Assembly: GCA_027044845.1 (NCBI GenBank)
Contig: JALUBM010000029.1
Span: forward strand, 1 to 10,212
DNA from: Sulfurimonas sp.
Lineage (GTDB): Bacteria; Campylobacterota; Campylobacteria; Campylobacterales; Sulfurimonadaceae
DNA: 10,212 nt
Direction of reading: 5' to 3'
In this document: one piece after another, positions 1 to 6,842 of the stretch
Position numbering within the stretch: position 1 is the first letter of the stretch
Layout: each line of letters opens with the position of its first letter
Made by a program: the position numbers and the translations under genes
The notes under the pieces: generated by a model
What the model saw: the letters and a program-made list of their open reading frames with translations, nothing else
The model's database searches: none
What the model was told of the DNA's origin: nothing

Positions 1-2
1 AA

Positions 3-341
3 AAATATAGAAAAGATATTACAAAAATAGTAGTTGAACAAACAAAAAATGGATATTTAATTAATGTATATCTTGACTATAAAACTTCATTTTATTTTTG
101 GTTTAATTGTGTAAGCCCTTTTTTTCCTTTAATAATGTATTTTTATTTTTCACAAAAGAAAACCGTTCAAAAAGAAATCAAACATGTATTGAATCAGGTG
201 GAGAATAAAATAAAAATATTTGAGGATACTAAATCGAATAGTCAAGATATTGAATATTTAGAAAGATTAAGCAACTTATGGGAAGAAGGCATCTTGACTG
301 AGGATGAATTCAAAGCAAAGAAGAAAGAGTTTTTAAAATAG
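3..341 (+). CDS. Partial membrane protein with C-terminal SHOCT domain
   Basis: The reading frame is open from the left edge of the window to the TAG at 339-341, so this is the last 112 residues of a gene that begins outside; the first in-frame ATG (135) is probably not the true start. Visible residues about 29-50 are strongly hydrophobic and aromatic (FYFWFNCVSPFFPLIMYFYF) and look like a single membrane segment. A basic and then polar helical linker follows (about 51-83). The last 29 residues match the SHOCT pattern: a leucine-rich helix, then LWEEGILTEDEFKAKKKEFL. SHOCT modules are short helical hairpins found at the C-termini of many bacterial membrane and oligomeric proteins, where they are thought to mediate oligomerisation or binding. 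The N-terminal part is missing, so no specific function can be given. The SHOCT call is fairly secure; the membrane segment is inferred from hydrophobicity. Confidence 0.75.
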   Translation, partial: KYRKDITKIVVEQTKNGYLINVYLDYKTSFYFWFNCVSPFFPLIMYFYFSQKKTVQKEIKHVLNQVENKIKIFEDTKSNSQDIEYLERLSNLWEEGILTEDEFKAKKKEFLK

Positions 342-365
342 ATATCCGAAAGGAAATCTATTTTT
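335..365. terminator. Intrinsic terminator hairpin, probably bidirectional
   Basis: A 9-bp outer stem (AAAATAGAT at 335-343 with ATCTATTTT at 356-364) encloses one A-A mismatch and a 3-bp inner stem (TCC/GGA) capped by a GAAA tetraloop (348-351). A run of T follows on the plus strand. On the minus strand the downstream bases are TTTT before turning A-rich. It lies between the convergent genes ending at 341 and 371, and its left arm contains the TAG stop of the plus-strand gene. It should stop transcription of the SHOCT gene and may also serve the minus-strand gene. Confidence 0.7.
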
Positions 366-370
366 AATTA

Positions 371-781
371 TTAATTAAATTTTAAAGTCACTTTTGGTGG
401 GACACTTGCTTCTATCTCAACTTCAGCAAATTTTAAATTAGCAACTTTGATATTTTTTTGCAATTTAGCAGCTTGTGCTAATGATTTTACTAAAAGAGAT
501 GCCATCTTATTTCCTTCTAACTCAGCTAAAATTTCAACTTGTTTTTCTTCTGTTAATTCATCAGAAATTAAGAAATGTGGTTTAACACTTGGGATTAACC
601 CTAGTTCTACTTCAAATTCATTCATCTCATAACCACTCTTTTTTAGAACTGGTAATGCCTCATTTATATCAGATATAATTGAATTAATCATATCTGACGC
701 TCCTCCACTTACATTACCTGCTGCTTCTTTTGCTGAATCTGCTGCACCTTTTGCTTTATCTAACATACTTCCGAATGCCAT
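371..781 (-). CDS. Hypothetical 136-residue cytoplasmic protein
   Basis: I do not recognise the family. No signal peptide or membrane segment is visible. Residues 1-30 are rich in Ala, Gly, Ser and Lys and would form an amphipathic helix breaking into a Gly/Ser linker (KGAADSAKEAAGNVSGGASD). Residues 31-50 look like a second helix. Residues 51-75 and 110-136 have alternating hydrophobic residues typical of beta strands (for example IKVANLKFAEVEIEASVPPK), with a helical stretch at about 78-108 between them. The overall impression is an alpha/beta domain with a flexible N-terminal helix. The ATG at 781 has an AAGGAA ribosome-binding site about 7 bases upstream, which supports it over the internal ATG at residue 6. 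The gene stands alone, convergent with the SHOCT gene and divergent from the ion channel gene. Coding status is supported by the ribosome-binding site and sensible composition. Confidence 0.75.
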   Translation of the reverse strand: MAFGSMLDKAKGAADSAKEAAGNVSGGASDMINSIISDINEALPVLKKSGYEMNEFEVELGLIPSVKPHFLISDELTEEKQVEILAELEGNKMASLLVKSLAQAAKLQKNIKVANLKFAEVEIEASVPPKVTLKFN

Positions 782-853
782 ATTAATTCCTTATATTAAT
801 TTACATAAATTTTAACGAAATAATACTTTGATGAATATTATGATGCATATAAA

Positions 854-862
854 TGTTAAAAT
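854..862 (+). promoter_or_regulatory. Candidate extended -10 promoter for the channel/TerB pair
   Basis: TG-T-TAAAAT at 854-862 matches an extended -10 element (TGnTATAAT, one mismatch in the hexamer). A start about 7 bases downstream would give a leader of roughly 30 bases before the ATG at 898. No convincing -35 box is seen at the proper distance, which is common for sigma-70 promoters in Campylobacterota. TAGAAT at 886-891 is an alternative -10; it would give a leaderless transcript starting at the ATG itself. Confidence 0.3.
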
Positions 863-897
863 ATGTAAGTTAAGTATTTTTTTGATAGAATACCAAT

Positions 898-1740
898 ATG
901 CATAATGACTCTTACGAATTTAAAAAACACAACTTATTAACCCTTAAAAGTAAACTTATAATGTTTAGGCATTCTAAAAGCTTTACTAATATCACAACAT
1001 TCATAATAATTATTTACAGTATTTCTCTTGGTTTAAAAACTTACGTTGAAGACTCTTTTATTTTATCACTATTCTCGTTTTTTGATATGTCTATTACGAT
1101 ATACTTTATGTTGGAAATATCATTGAAGCTGTTTGTAGAAAAAAACAAATTAGACTTTTTTAAAGATAATTGGAATCTATTTGATTTTATTATTATACTT
1201 ATTTCAATAATTCCTCTCGGGACATTTGAGTCAGTAGCCATTGTAAGATTATTAAGAATATTTAGAATTCTTAGGTTAATATCTGTAAATGAAAGTCTTA
1301 AAAAATTGCTTACAGCGCTAGAAGGAGCTATCCCCTCTATTATTAATATAGTTCTTTTGATGTTCATTGTATTTTACATTTATGCTATTCTTGGAAATCA
1401 ATTTTTTTCTAATTTAGAGAGTGGCTTATGGAAGAATGTTTCTATATCTATGTTAACTTTATTTCGTATATTTACCTTTGAAGATTGGACAGATGTAATG
1501 TATGAAGCTATGGAAGTTCATCCTTTTGCATGGATTTACTTTGTCTCTTTTATAATAATAAATGCATTTGTAATATTTAATCTATTTATTGCCGTAATCA
1601 TAGATGAGATATCAAAGATAAAAGATAATGATATACAGTATGCCCTTGAACATGAAAACTATGAAATGGTTGTTATTCATAAAGAACTATCTGAGATAAA
1701 AAGTGAATTAATTAAAATTCAACAAGAGGTTAAAAAATAA
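898..1740 (+). CDS. Voltage-gated cation channel subunit (NavAb/NaChBac-like)
   Basis: A 280-residue single-repeat ion-transport channel that should act as a homotetramer in the inner membrane. Segments: S1 about 30-48; S2 about 56-80 with the F70-x-x-E73 charge-transfer pair; S3 about 92-108 with D96; S4 about 112-128 with arginines R117, R120, R123 and R126 every third position; S5 about 147-168; pore helix about 180-192; selectivity filter T193-F-E-D-W-T-D199; S6 about 210-236. The tail (about 250-280) has leucine/isoleucine heptads (L264, I267, L271, I274) and probably forms the tetramerising coiled coil usual in this family. The filter has acidic residues at three positions (E195, D196, D199), against one in NavAb (TLESWSM), so calcium permeability is possible. 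The ATG at 898 has no clear Shine-Dalgarno and an in-frame stop lies just upstream (886-888); the next ATG (residue 22) has none either. Family assignment is firm; ion preference is inferred. Confidence 0.92.
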   Translation: MHNDSYEFKKHNLLTLKSKLIMFRHSKSFTNITTFIIIIYSISLGLKTYVEDSFILSLFSFFDMSITIYFMLEISLKLFVEKNKLDFFKDNWNLFDFIIILISIIPLGTFESVAIVRLLRIFRILRLISVNESLKKLLTALEGAIPSIINIVLLMFIVFYIYAILGNQFFSNLESGLWKNVSISMLTLFRIFTFEDWTDVMYEAMEVHPFAWIYFVSFIIINAFVIFNLFIAVIIDEISKIKDNDIQYALEHENYEMVVIHKELSEIKSELIKIQQEVKK

Positions 1741-2177
1741 TGTTTAGATCTACAGAAATAAATCTAACTCCAAAATCATCTTTTGCTATTGCACTTCTCT
1801 ATATGGCAACAGCAGATGGTGTACTAGAGAATGAAGAAATTACATATTTGTCAACAGTAATGCATGGAGATACTAAAGTCATTCTTCAAGCTAATAAATA
1901 TATAAAAAATGCAATAAAGACTGGTTCTTCATTTGATGAATTTCTCAGGCAATCAAATGAAATACTCTCCCAAGAACAAAAAGAGTGTATTATAGTAAAT
2001 CTAGTAGATATGATGCTCTCTGATGGTATTGCAGCTTCAAATGAAGAAAAGTTACTTCATAGGATTGTAGAAATATATGGTTTTGAAGAGACTAAGTATC
2101 AAGAGTATAAAAGATTAATGATAGTTAAAAATGAACACAATATTTTTTCTAGCTTTAAAAGGAGAGAAACGGATTAA
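1740..2177 (+). CDS. TerB-like helical protein
   Basis: A 145-residue, all-helical, acidic cytoplasmic protein resembling the TerB/DjlA-N family. Two similar acidic turns are visible: ATADGVLENEEITYL (about 23-37) and MLSDGIAASNEEKLL (about 92-106). This is the pseudo-twofold arrangement that clusters acidic residues (D26, E32/E33; D95, E102/E103) in TerB domains, where a metal-binding role has been proposed. The start ATG shares its A with the TAA of the channel gene (TAATG). An AAGAGG ribosome-binding site sits inside the channel's last codons (1724-1729), so translation is probably coupled. TerB was named from tellurite-resistance operons, but no other ter gene is present and the domain occurs widely outside them. 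A role as an accessory or regulator of the adjacent channel is inferred from gene order alone. Confidence 0.82.
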   Translation: MFRSTEINLTPKSSFAIALLYMATADGVLENEEITYLSTVMHGDTKVILQANKYIKNAIKTGSSFDEFLRQSNEILSQEQKECIIVNLVDMMLSDGIAASNEEKLLHRIVEIYGFEETKYQEYKRLMIVKNEHNIFSSFKRRETD

Positions 2178-2226
2178 AATTCCATCAATTTATATTTCGT
2201 ATTTTTTTTAGCATAGAATTATTTCT

Positions 2227-2904
2227 TTATATCAATTTTATATCTGAAATTGTGTAAAATAGTTTAATAATCATTGTATTTATATTTGGTAAAAAGAAGT
2301 AAATTAGAATGATTAAGAAGTAAAGTGTAAGGGTCCCTGTAAAATTATGTTTATCATAAAGTTTCAATGCCGTTCCAAAAGATTTTTTTATTTTTACACC
2401 AAAAGCATCTACACTATAAATTTCATCAAGTAGTAAATGTATTATAAAACCAAAAGATAGTATAAAACCATAGATAACAGCTACTTTTAAATTTGCTTTC
2501 GCAATGTAGTAAGCAAAGAGTAGAATAAGCTCCCCAACAAGAATTGCCATAGGAATTGAGTGAAAAATTCCTCTATGATGTGTAAGATGCAAAAAAAATC
2601 TAAAGAGAGTTATTCTTAACAGTAGTGCAAATAATATCCATAATAATATCGTTTTTAAAACTGGCATGACATGAAAAAAAGAGAGGAGTACTAGCAACGG
2701 TACAATAATAGAAAATATCTTAAAAATACCTTGCAGAGGTTTTGAATTATCAGAGTCAATGTCAGGTAAAATACCTCCCATGATACCAATAAAAAGTGCT
2801 ATTAATGTTTGATACAGTGTTAGAAAATTTGAACTATATAATGTTATTACAACAACCCCCGTAGCGATTGTTGCAATATTTACATGTTCTTTAAAAGCTG
2901 CCAT
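2227..2904 (-). CDS. YdjM/DUF457-type membrane-bound metal-dependent hydrolase
   Basis: A 225-residue protein with four to six hydrophobic segments and the family's conserved polar motifs: H7 near the N-terminus; GGILPDIDSD (43-52, with D48, D50 and D52); THHRGIFHS (108-116, with H109, H110 and H115); and H156-L-L-L-D160. These His/Asp residues resemble a metal site and define the YdjM family, annotated as LexA-regulated, membrane-bound putative hydrolases; E. coli YdjM belongs to the SOS regulon. Segments at about 11-40, 63-78, 85-100, 118-135, 140-158 and 194-214 are probable membrane helices. The ATG lies three bases after the TAA of the upstream CsgG/FlgT-like gene, and no strong Shine-Dalgarno is seen, suggesting coupled translation as the last gene of the operon. 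The substrate is unknown. No LexA-type box is visible upstream because the start abuts the previous gene. Confidence 0.85.
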   Translation of the reverse strand: MAAFKEHVNIATIATGVVVITLYSSNFLTLYQTLIALFIGIMGGILPDIDSDNSKPLQGIFKIFSIIVPLLVLLSFFHVMPVLKTILLWILFALLLRITLFRFFLHLTHHRGIFHSIPMAILVGELILLFAYYIAKANLKVAVIYGFILSFGFIIHLLLDEIYSVDAFGVKIKKSFGTALKLYDKHNFTGTLTLYFLIILIYFFLPNINTMIIKLFYTISDIKLI

Positions 2905-2907
2905 AGA

Positions 2908-4200
2908 TTAGTCAAATGGTAGTCTGACACCACCATTACTTTCTATTTTGACGGAAGATTTTTTCCAGTTTGGATTGTCTTGAACAACAGTATTTGCACT
3001 AAATTGCTGTTTTTTTATTCTTCGACATATATCATTTCTTTTAATATTATTTAAAGAACCTTTTATAACTTTTGCATAAGATAACTTTGGTGTTACATTG
3101 GTTATTTGTATAGTTGCAACTTTGTTTTCAAGTCGGCCTAAAGATTCATGTGTATATGGGTCTATCATTTTTTCACCCAAATGCATAATATTCATTTTCG
3201 TGCCAACTTGTAAAGAGTTACCACCCTGATTTAGAACAATAGTACCTACTCGTGTAATTTTAAGGATTCTAACAGGATAGATATTGCTTAAAAGTTCATT
3301 TGCAATGGAATGTGCAACATTTTCAATAGCATTGGTAAGTGCCATTTCTGTACTATTTTGTGAGTGTGATAAGTCTATAACAGCTTTTTTTGTAGCAGAC
3401 CATTTAATTTGTGAAGTGCCTACAACAATAATACGATAATCTATAATAAACTCTGCATTCTTTTGGGATGAGTTTGAGCCTAAAAGTTGATTGTGCGTAT
3501 TTGTTGTATGCATATTTGCTGCTTGGATTGTTCCAACTAAAAGATAATCTGCACCGAGTTTTTGTCCAAGTTTGACTCTTTGAGAGAGAGGCGTTTGTCC
3601 TGATGTAATAATACCAAGTTCTTTAGACATATCTCTAAGATATGTTCTATCAACAACAGCAAATCTTCTTGATTGCGTAAAATCATTTGTTAGAGATTGA
3701 CTTAACATATTAGAAATCTTTGTTCCACTATATTGTTGTCCAGCGATATGAAAATATCTTTTTGCATAATAAAAAGGCATGACAGCAATTTTTCGTCTGT
3801 GATTTGTACTCAAACCAGGTGATTTGTAACCTAATATCTTTACTAAAAGTTTTACATTCCATTCATGATTGCCAGCTTTTTGAACATCAAGAATCCTATA
3901 GCTATTAATTAGCCCTTTTGTCGCTTCTTTTACAGCACTTTGACTAAGAGAATGTACGGCTATTTTTCTTGAATTTTTTTGATTAATGGATATATTTTTT
4001 TGTTGTATCCTTTTTGAAAATGCTTTTTTAGAATCTATAGAGACTCCTTTTGTCTGTTTTAATGCTTCAATTAATGCATTTTGTATCGCTTCTCCACGCG
4101 TTATCCCAAAGCCTTTTACTTGAACTGTAGTAGTGGTCTGTACAGCAAGTAAAAAATTCGGAATAAATACAAAAAAAAGTATAAAAAGAAGTTGTTTCAT
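2908..4200 (-). CDS. Secreted CsgG/FlgT-like envelope protein
   Basis: A 430-residue exported protein. Residues 1-19 form a Sec signal peptide (probable cleavage after LLA) with no lipobox cysteine. Three regions follow. Residues about 24-125 contain VQVKGFGITRGEAIQNALIEAL, the alpha/beta pattern of FlgT-N and LPP20 domains. Residues about 135-305 form a CsgG/TolB-like domain (RKIAVMPF, a variable segment, RRFAVVDRTYLRDM, KLGADYLLVGTI, then a strand DYRIIVV). Residues about 310-393 resemble the small beta-rich FlgT-C domain (GTIVLNQGGNSLQVGTKMNI, then a strand pair ending at ICRR). The basic/polar tail (394-430) looks unstructured. CsgG itself is a lipidated outer-membrane pore; lack of an acylated Cys argues against a true curli-type pore, and a periplasmic ring or scaffold protein is more likely. 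The ATG overlaps the stop of the upstream GYF_2 gene (TAATG). Family-level confidence is good; the FlgT comparison is from pattern recognition. Confidence 0.8.
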   Translation of the reverse strand: MKQLLFILFFVFIPNFLLAVQTTTTVQVKGFGITRGEAIQNALIEALKQTKGVSIDSKKAFSKRIQQKNISINQKNSRKIAVHSLSQSAVKEATKGLINSYRILDVQKAGNHEWNVKLLVKILGYKSPGLSTNHRRKIAVMPFYYAKRYFHIAGQQYSGTKISNMLSQSLTNDFTQSRRFAVVDRTYLRDMSKELGIITSGQTPLSQRVKLGQKLGADYLLVGTIQAANMHTTNTHNQLLGSNSSQKNAEFIIDYRIIVVGTSQIKWSATKKAVIDLSHSQNSTEMALTNAIENVAHSIANELLSNIYPVRILKITRVGTIVLNQGGNSLQVGTKMNIMHLGEKMIDPYTHESLGRLENKVATIQITNVTPKLSYAKVIKGSLNNIKRNDICRRIKKQQFSANTVVQDNPNWKKSSVKIESNGGVRLPFD

Positions 4201-5795
4201 TAAAAATCATCCATTGTATTTATTACTTTGCTCTCTTGATGAAAGTTGTTATAGCTCTTTTTAATTTTATGAGAGGATTTTGAACGCTTAAATGCTTTTA
4301 CCGCATTCAGTGTGCTATATTTCCAAACACGAACAGCTCCTACAAATTTAACGCCTTCTTTTGATGTGTATCTCCAAGTTTTAACTGTAGATATTCCTTG
4401 TACTTTCATTTTTGCAGAAGACTTTGCACTTTTATTCACTGTTTTTATAATATTTTTAATTGTTTTTTCAACAGTATCAGAATCATACTTTACTTCTCTC
4501 TCTACAAATTTTCTTGTCTCTTCACCATTTTTACGTTCATTCTTAACATTCATATAACCGTTAACCATTTCTGCAATTTGTGAATCAGCATTTGCAACAG
4601 CAGCATTTTTTGCTTCTGAACGAAGTTCATCATTAATATAGTCATCACCACTGTCAGGACGGTAAGATGCGATACCATACGAGATAATTGCAGGAGAACC
4701 ATCTTTATCATAGACAAGTCTTACACCCATTGTAGAAATAAATTCTTTACTTGAATTTGGCAATAAACTACTAATATCTCTTCCTTTACCTTTAACAAGA
4801 GAAGCTCTTTGGAGAGAAATATCTTTTGCAATTTGTTTTGTTTTTGGAGAAGCTACAGCAATTATTCCAATAACAGTACGTCCTTTATCGTCTCTTAAAA
4901 GTGTTGTTTGTACAGGAATTAAACCACTTATACTTCCAGATGCTTTTTGAATAGTATTTTTAACAAACTTATCTCGAAATAAATCTTTTTTTATTTTTGG
5001 AGTTGCTTTTTTTAATTGATCTGGACTTACTCCCATCTTAATCAGTTCTTTATCAAGTTTTTTTCCCTGAACATCTAGTTTTTTATTCATGACAAACCAA
5101 AATTTACTCCAAAAATTTGGATTTGATGCAGGTGGTAGATCTAATTGTTTTGCATTTGTAGATCTATTCATATAAAGAGATTTAATTTTTTTAGTTGCTA
5201 TAGTGCCAAAAAGTGCTGTTACATATTTCTCTTGAATCTTCATCATGGCTTTATCAAAAGCGTTAACAACGGCATCTCCATATTGAGGGTCTATTGGTTT
5301 AAGTGATACAGATTGAGATGCAAAGAGTATATACTTTCCATTGTTCTCACCAAAACTGTTCAATCCAAATTTATTGAGTACTTCATTTGACCAATCTTCT
5401 ACACTATCTGATGCACTTGGCATAGGAATAGTTTTTGGATCAGCCATTGTGTTTAGAGTGTCTGTATTGCTATTTTGATTATTTAAAGCAGTGGCATGTT
5501 CAGATGGTGGGGGTGGAGGTGGTGTAGCACCTTGTGGTGGTGGTGGAGGAGCTGAAAAAACAGAAGATAATTCTTGCTGTTCTCCTGCTTTTCCCCAGTT
5601 TGCCATACCATTTTGCCAAACAAAAGAATTTTTATTTATTTGACCATCTTTGGCCATCTGTTGTATCTCTTTTACAGAGAGAGGACCTTTTTTTTGCTGA
5701 TTTACCATAACATAAAAATCCCCAAATACAGAGGTTGTAGCTAAAAGTGAAACGCCCATAAAAAGGAGTGCTTTTTTTCTTAAAATCTTAATCAT
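4200..5795 (-). CDS. Secreted GYF_2-domain protein with proline tracts
   Basis: A 531-residue exported protein. Residues 1-25 form a signal peptide (cleavage probably after VFG). Residues about 27-80 form a GYF_2 domain: FYVMVNQQKKGPLSVKEIQQ, then FVWQNGMANWGKA, with the GPLS turn and W60/W67 aromatic positions typical of the family. Directly after it come two polyproline runs of five and six (83-87 and 92-97), then a low-complexity Asn/Thr linker to about 125. The main body (about 130-500) is a large conserved-looking domain I cannot name with certainty. Its C-terminal half has an Ala-rich helix (SEAKNAAVANADSQIAEMVN, 393-412) followed by strands (VQGISTVKTWRY, VKFVGAVRVWKYS), recalling the helix-plus-strand pattern of LPP20 domains. 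The tail (500-531) is basic. The ATG has a good AAAGGA site 6 bases upstream (5801-5806). Location is periplasmic or surface; the function is unknown. Confidence 0.78.
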   Translation of the reverse strand: MIKILRKKALLFMGVSLLATTSVFGDFYVMVNQQKKGPLSVKEIQQMAKDGQINKNSFVWQNGMANWGKAGEQQELSSVFSAPPPPPQGATPPPPPPSEHATALNNQNSNTDTLNTMADPKTIPMPSASDSVEDWSNEVLNKFGLNSFGENNGKYILFASQSVSLKPIDPQYGDAVVNAFDKAMMKIQEKYVTALFGTIATKKIKSLYMNRSTNAKQLDLPPASNPNFWSKFWFVMNKKLDVQGKKLDKELIKMGVSPDQLKKATPKIKKDLFRDKFVKNTIQKASGSISGLIPVQTTLLRDDKGRTVIGIIAVASPKTKQIAKDISLQRASLVKGKGRDISSLLPNSSKEFISTMGVRLVYDKDGSPAIISYGIASYRPDSGDDYINDELRSEAKNAAVANADSQIAEMVNGYMNVKNERKNGEETRKFVEREVKYDSDTVEKTIKNIIKTVNKSAKSSAKMKVQGISTVKTWRYTSKEGVKFVGAVRVWKYSTLNAVKAFKRSKSSHKIKKSYNNFHQESKVINTMDDF

Positions 5796-5817
5796 TTATA
5801 TCCTTTATTTGACTTAT

Positions 5818-5823
5818 AGTATA
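5818..5823 (-). promoter_or_regulatory. Candidate internal -10 element before the GYF_2 gene
   Basis: In the 41-base gap between the LpoB-like and GYF_2 genes the minus strand reads TATACT (5/6 to TATAAT). A start about 7 bases on would leave a leader of roughly 15-17 bases, containing the AAAGGA site. No -35 box is recognisable, since that region is the end of the LpoB-like gene. It could give independent expression of the last three genes, but AT-rich gaps yield such matches by chance. Confidence 0.22.
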
Positions 5824-5836
5824 ATATTAATTCTCT

Positions 5837-6454
5837 CTACCATGCTGCAGATTGATTGCTACCTTGCTTCCCTATAACACGTTCATCTTCCCAAAATGCA
5901 AGACCTGTATTTATATCAGTAAGTGACATTTGAAAGTAATACTCCGCTCTTTGTGTTGAGCTGTCAACACGTATATTCCTTTGAATAATTTTTCCAGATA
6001 AACTTAAATCAGGTGCAATCATATTTCCTTTACCAGCAACTGTTTTTTGGTTAAATTCCGCATTGCCTCGTAAATCTTTTCGTGTTTGCATAGACATTTT
6101 GTCTTCTGCTCCGCCTACACCTACAGCTGTTGTAACAACAACTTTACCACTACGAAGAAGCCCAACTCGAATCTTTTTAACTAACTGATCTGTATCAATA
6201 TGTTGCATAGTGTCATTGATAATGCGAGATATAACTAAAACATACCTTCCGCCACCTCGTTTATTTAAAGCGCCAGAAGACAACATTGAGTCAACCATTT
6301 CTTGAGCTGATGCCTGAAAATCACGATAATCAAGCCCCATTACGGCACTACCCTTGTCATGGTTCATATCTACATTCACTGTATCAGTGGCACATCCACT
6401 GAATAATACAGCACCTAAGCTTGCTACAGCCAAATATTTTTTTAATGTTTGCAT
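5837..6454 (-). CDS. LpoB-like outer-membrane lipoprotein
   Basis: A 205-residue lipoprotein. Residues 1-20 form a signal peptide ending in the lipobox LFSGC (lipidated C21). The mature part matches the LpoB/TolB-N-like fold: DYRDFQASAQEMVDSMLSSG (42-61), the strand YVLVISRIINDT (71-82), the helix TDQLVKKIRVGLLRSGKVVV (88-107), then DLSLSGKIIQ (149-158), YYFQMSLTDINTGLAFWEDE (172-191) and a C-terminal VIGKQG. In E. coli, LpoB (YcfM) spans the periplasm from the outer membrane to activate the peptidoglycan synthase PBP1b; whether this homologue has a PBP partner is unknown. The residue after the lipid Cys is Ala, compatible with outer-membrane sorting. The start overlaps the end of the YcfL-like gene by 13 bases, with an AAGGAAA site (6459-6465) inside that gene. 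The YcfL-LpoB order also occurs in E. coli, which strengthens both calls. I withhold a gene symbol because orthology is not proven. Confidence 0.88.
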   Translation of the reverse strand: MQTLKKYLAVASLGAVLFSGCATDTVNVDMNHDKGSAVMGLDYRDFQASAQEMVDSMLSSGALNKRGGGRYVLVISRIINDTMQHIDTDQLVKKIRVGLLRSGKVVVTTAVGVGGAEDKMSMQTRKDLRGNAEFNQKTVAGKGNMIAPDLSLSGKIIQRNIRVDSSTQRAEYYFQMSLTDINTGLAFWEDERVIGKQGSNQSAAW

Positions 6455-6837
6455 ACTATTTCCTTGTTTTGTTGTCTAATATAAAGTCTAAAATCATCAG
6501 CTTTTGTATTTGGAGAGATATTTGTTATATAAAAAGGTTGATTTGCATCTGCTGATGCTTCTCTCCATTTTGACAAAATACTTTTTATTACAAAGCCATT
6601 TCTATCAAGCCAAACTATTTTATACTCTAGTTTTTTATATGAATCAGATCTATTTTGCCCAATAATTTGTGTTTTCATAAACCCATCACTCTGTTTTGCA
6701 CCTTTAATATCCGTAATAGAAATACTGCCCGCTAAACATTTGTCTGTCACTTGTGCGATATTATTTTTAGGCTGAGTATTCACACAACCTGAAAAAAGAA
6801 GTGCCATAAAAACGACTCCTGCAAATATTACTTTCAT
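6442..6837 (-). CDS. YcfL-like (DUF1425) lipoprotein
   Basis: A small lipoprotein, 131 residues from the start chosen here. The signal peptide ends in LFSGC, with lipidated Cys at residue 18. The mature domain contains KTQIIGQNRSDSYKKLEYKI, then a strand VWLDRNGFVI, a conserved Trp (KWRE) and FYITNISPNTKADDFRLYIR. This is the two-sheet beta pattern of the DUF1425/YcfL family, where a strand pair with a modified W-x-D/N-x-x-G motif is typical. The function is not known; in E. coli the gene lies just upstream of lpoB, as here. Two ATGs two codons apart are possible (6843 or 6837). The ribosome-binding site AAAGGA (6843-6848) runs into the first ATG but is well spaced, 5 bases, from the second, so 6837 is preferred. 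The gene follows the COG3014-type gene with only a few bases between them and overlaps the LpoB-like start by 13 bases. Confidence 0.85.
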   Translation of the reverse strand: MKVIFAGVVFMALLFSGCVNTQPKNNIAQVTDKCLAGSISITDIKGAKQSDGFMKTQIIGQNRSDSYKKLEYKIVWLDRNGFVIKSILSKWREASADANQPFYITNISPNTKADDFRLYIRQQNKEIVCKH

Positions 6838-6842
6838 CTTCA

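Noticed and set aside
782..853. Promoter for the minus-strand 136-residue protein
   Set aside because: Several AT-rich -10-like hexamers occur on the minus strand, but none stands out by spacing or extended -10 sequence; only the ribosome-binding site is clear.
1740..2177. Tellurite-resistance locus
   Set aside because: A single TerB-like domain without TerC, TerD or TerZ neighbours does not indicate tellurite resistance.
2178..2226. Terminator between the convergent TerB-like and YdjM-type genes
   Set aside because: There is a T-run, but the only inverted repeat found (AATTC/GAATT) has a 5-bp stem and a loop of more than 30 bases; no convincing hairpin.
2908..4200. Curli secretion pore (CsgG)
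   Set aside because: The central domain is CsgG-like, but there is no lipobox cysteine, no transmembrane hairpin pattern was recognised, and no csgA/B/E/F-like gene lies nearby. A FlgT-like periplasmic protein fits better.
4312..4583. Plus-strand open frames opposite the GYF_2 protein
   Set aside because: Low-complexity, Phe/Ile/Ser-rich translations without ribosome sites, lying opposite a convincing minus-strand gene; the same holds for frames at 447-632, 8008-8232 and 9145-9411 and the minus-strand frame at 1041-1367.
5505..5549. GGT/GGA DNA repeat as a structured repeat or phase-variable tract
   Set aside because: It is the reverse complement of the proline codons in the GYF_2 protein and mixes synonymous codons, so it is coding rather than a simple uniform microsatellite.
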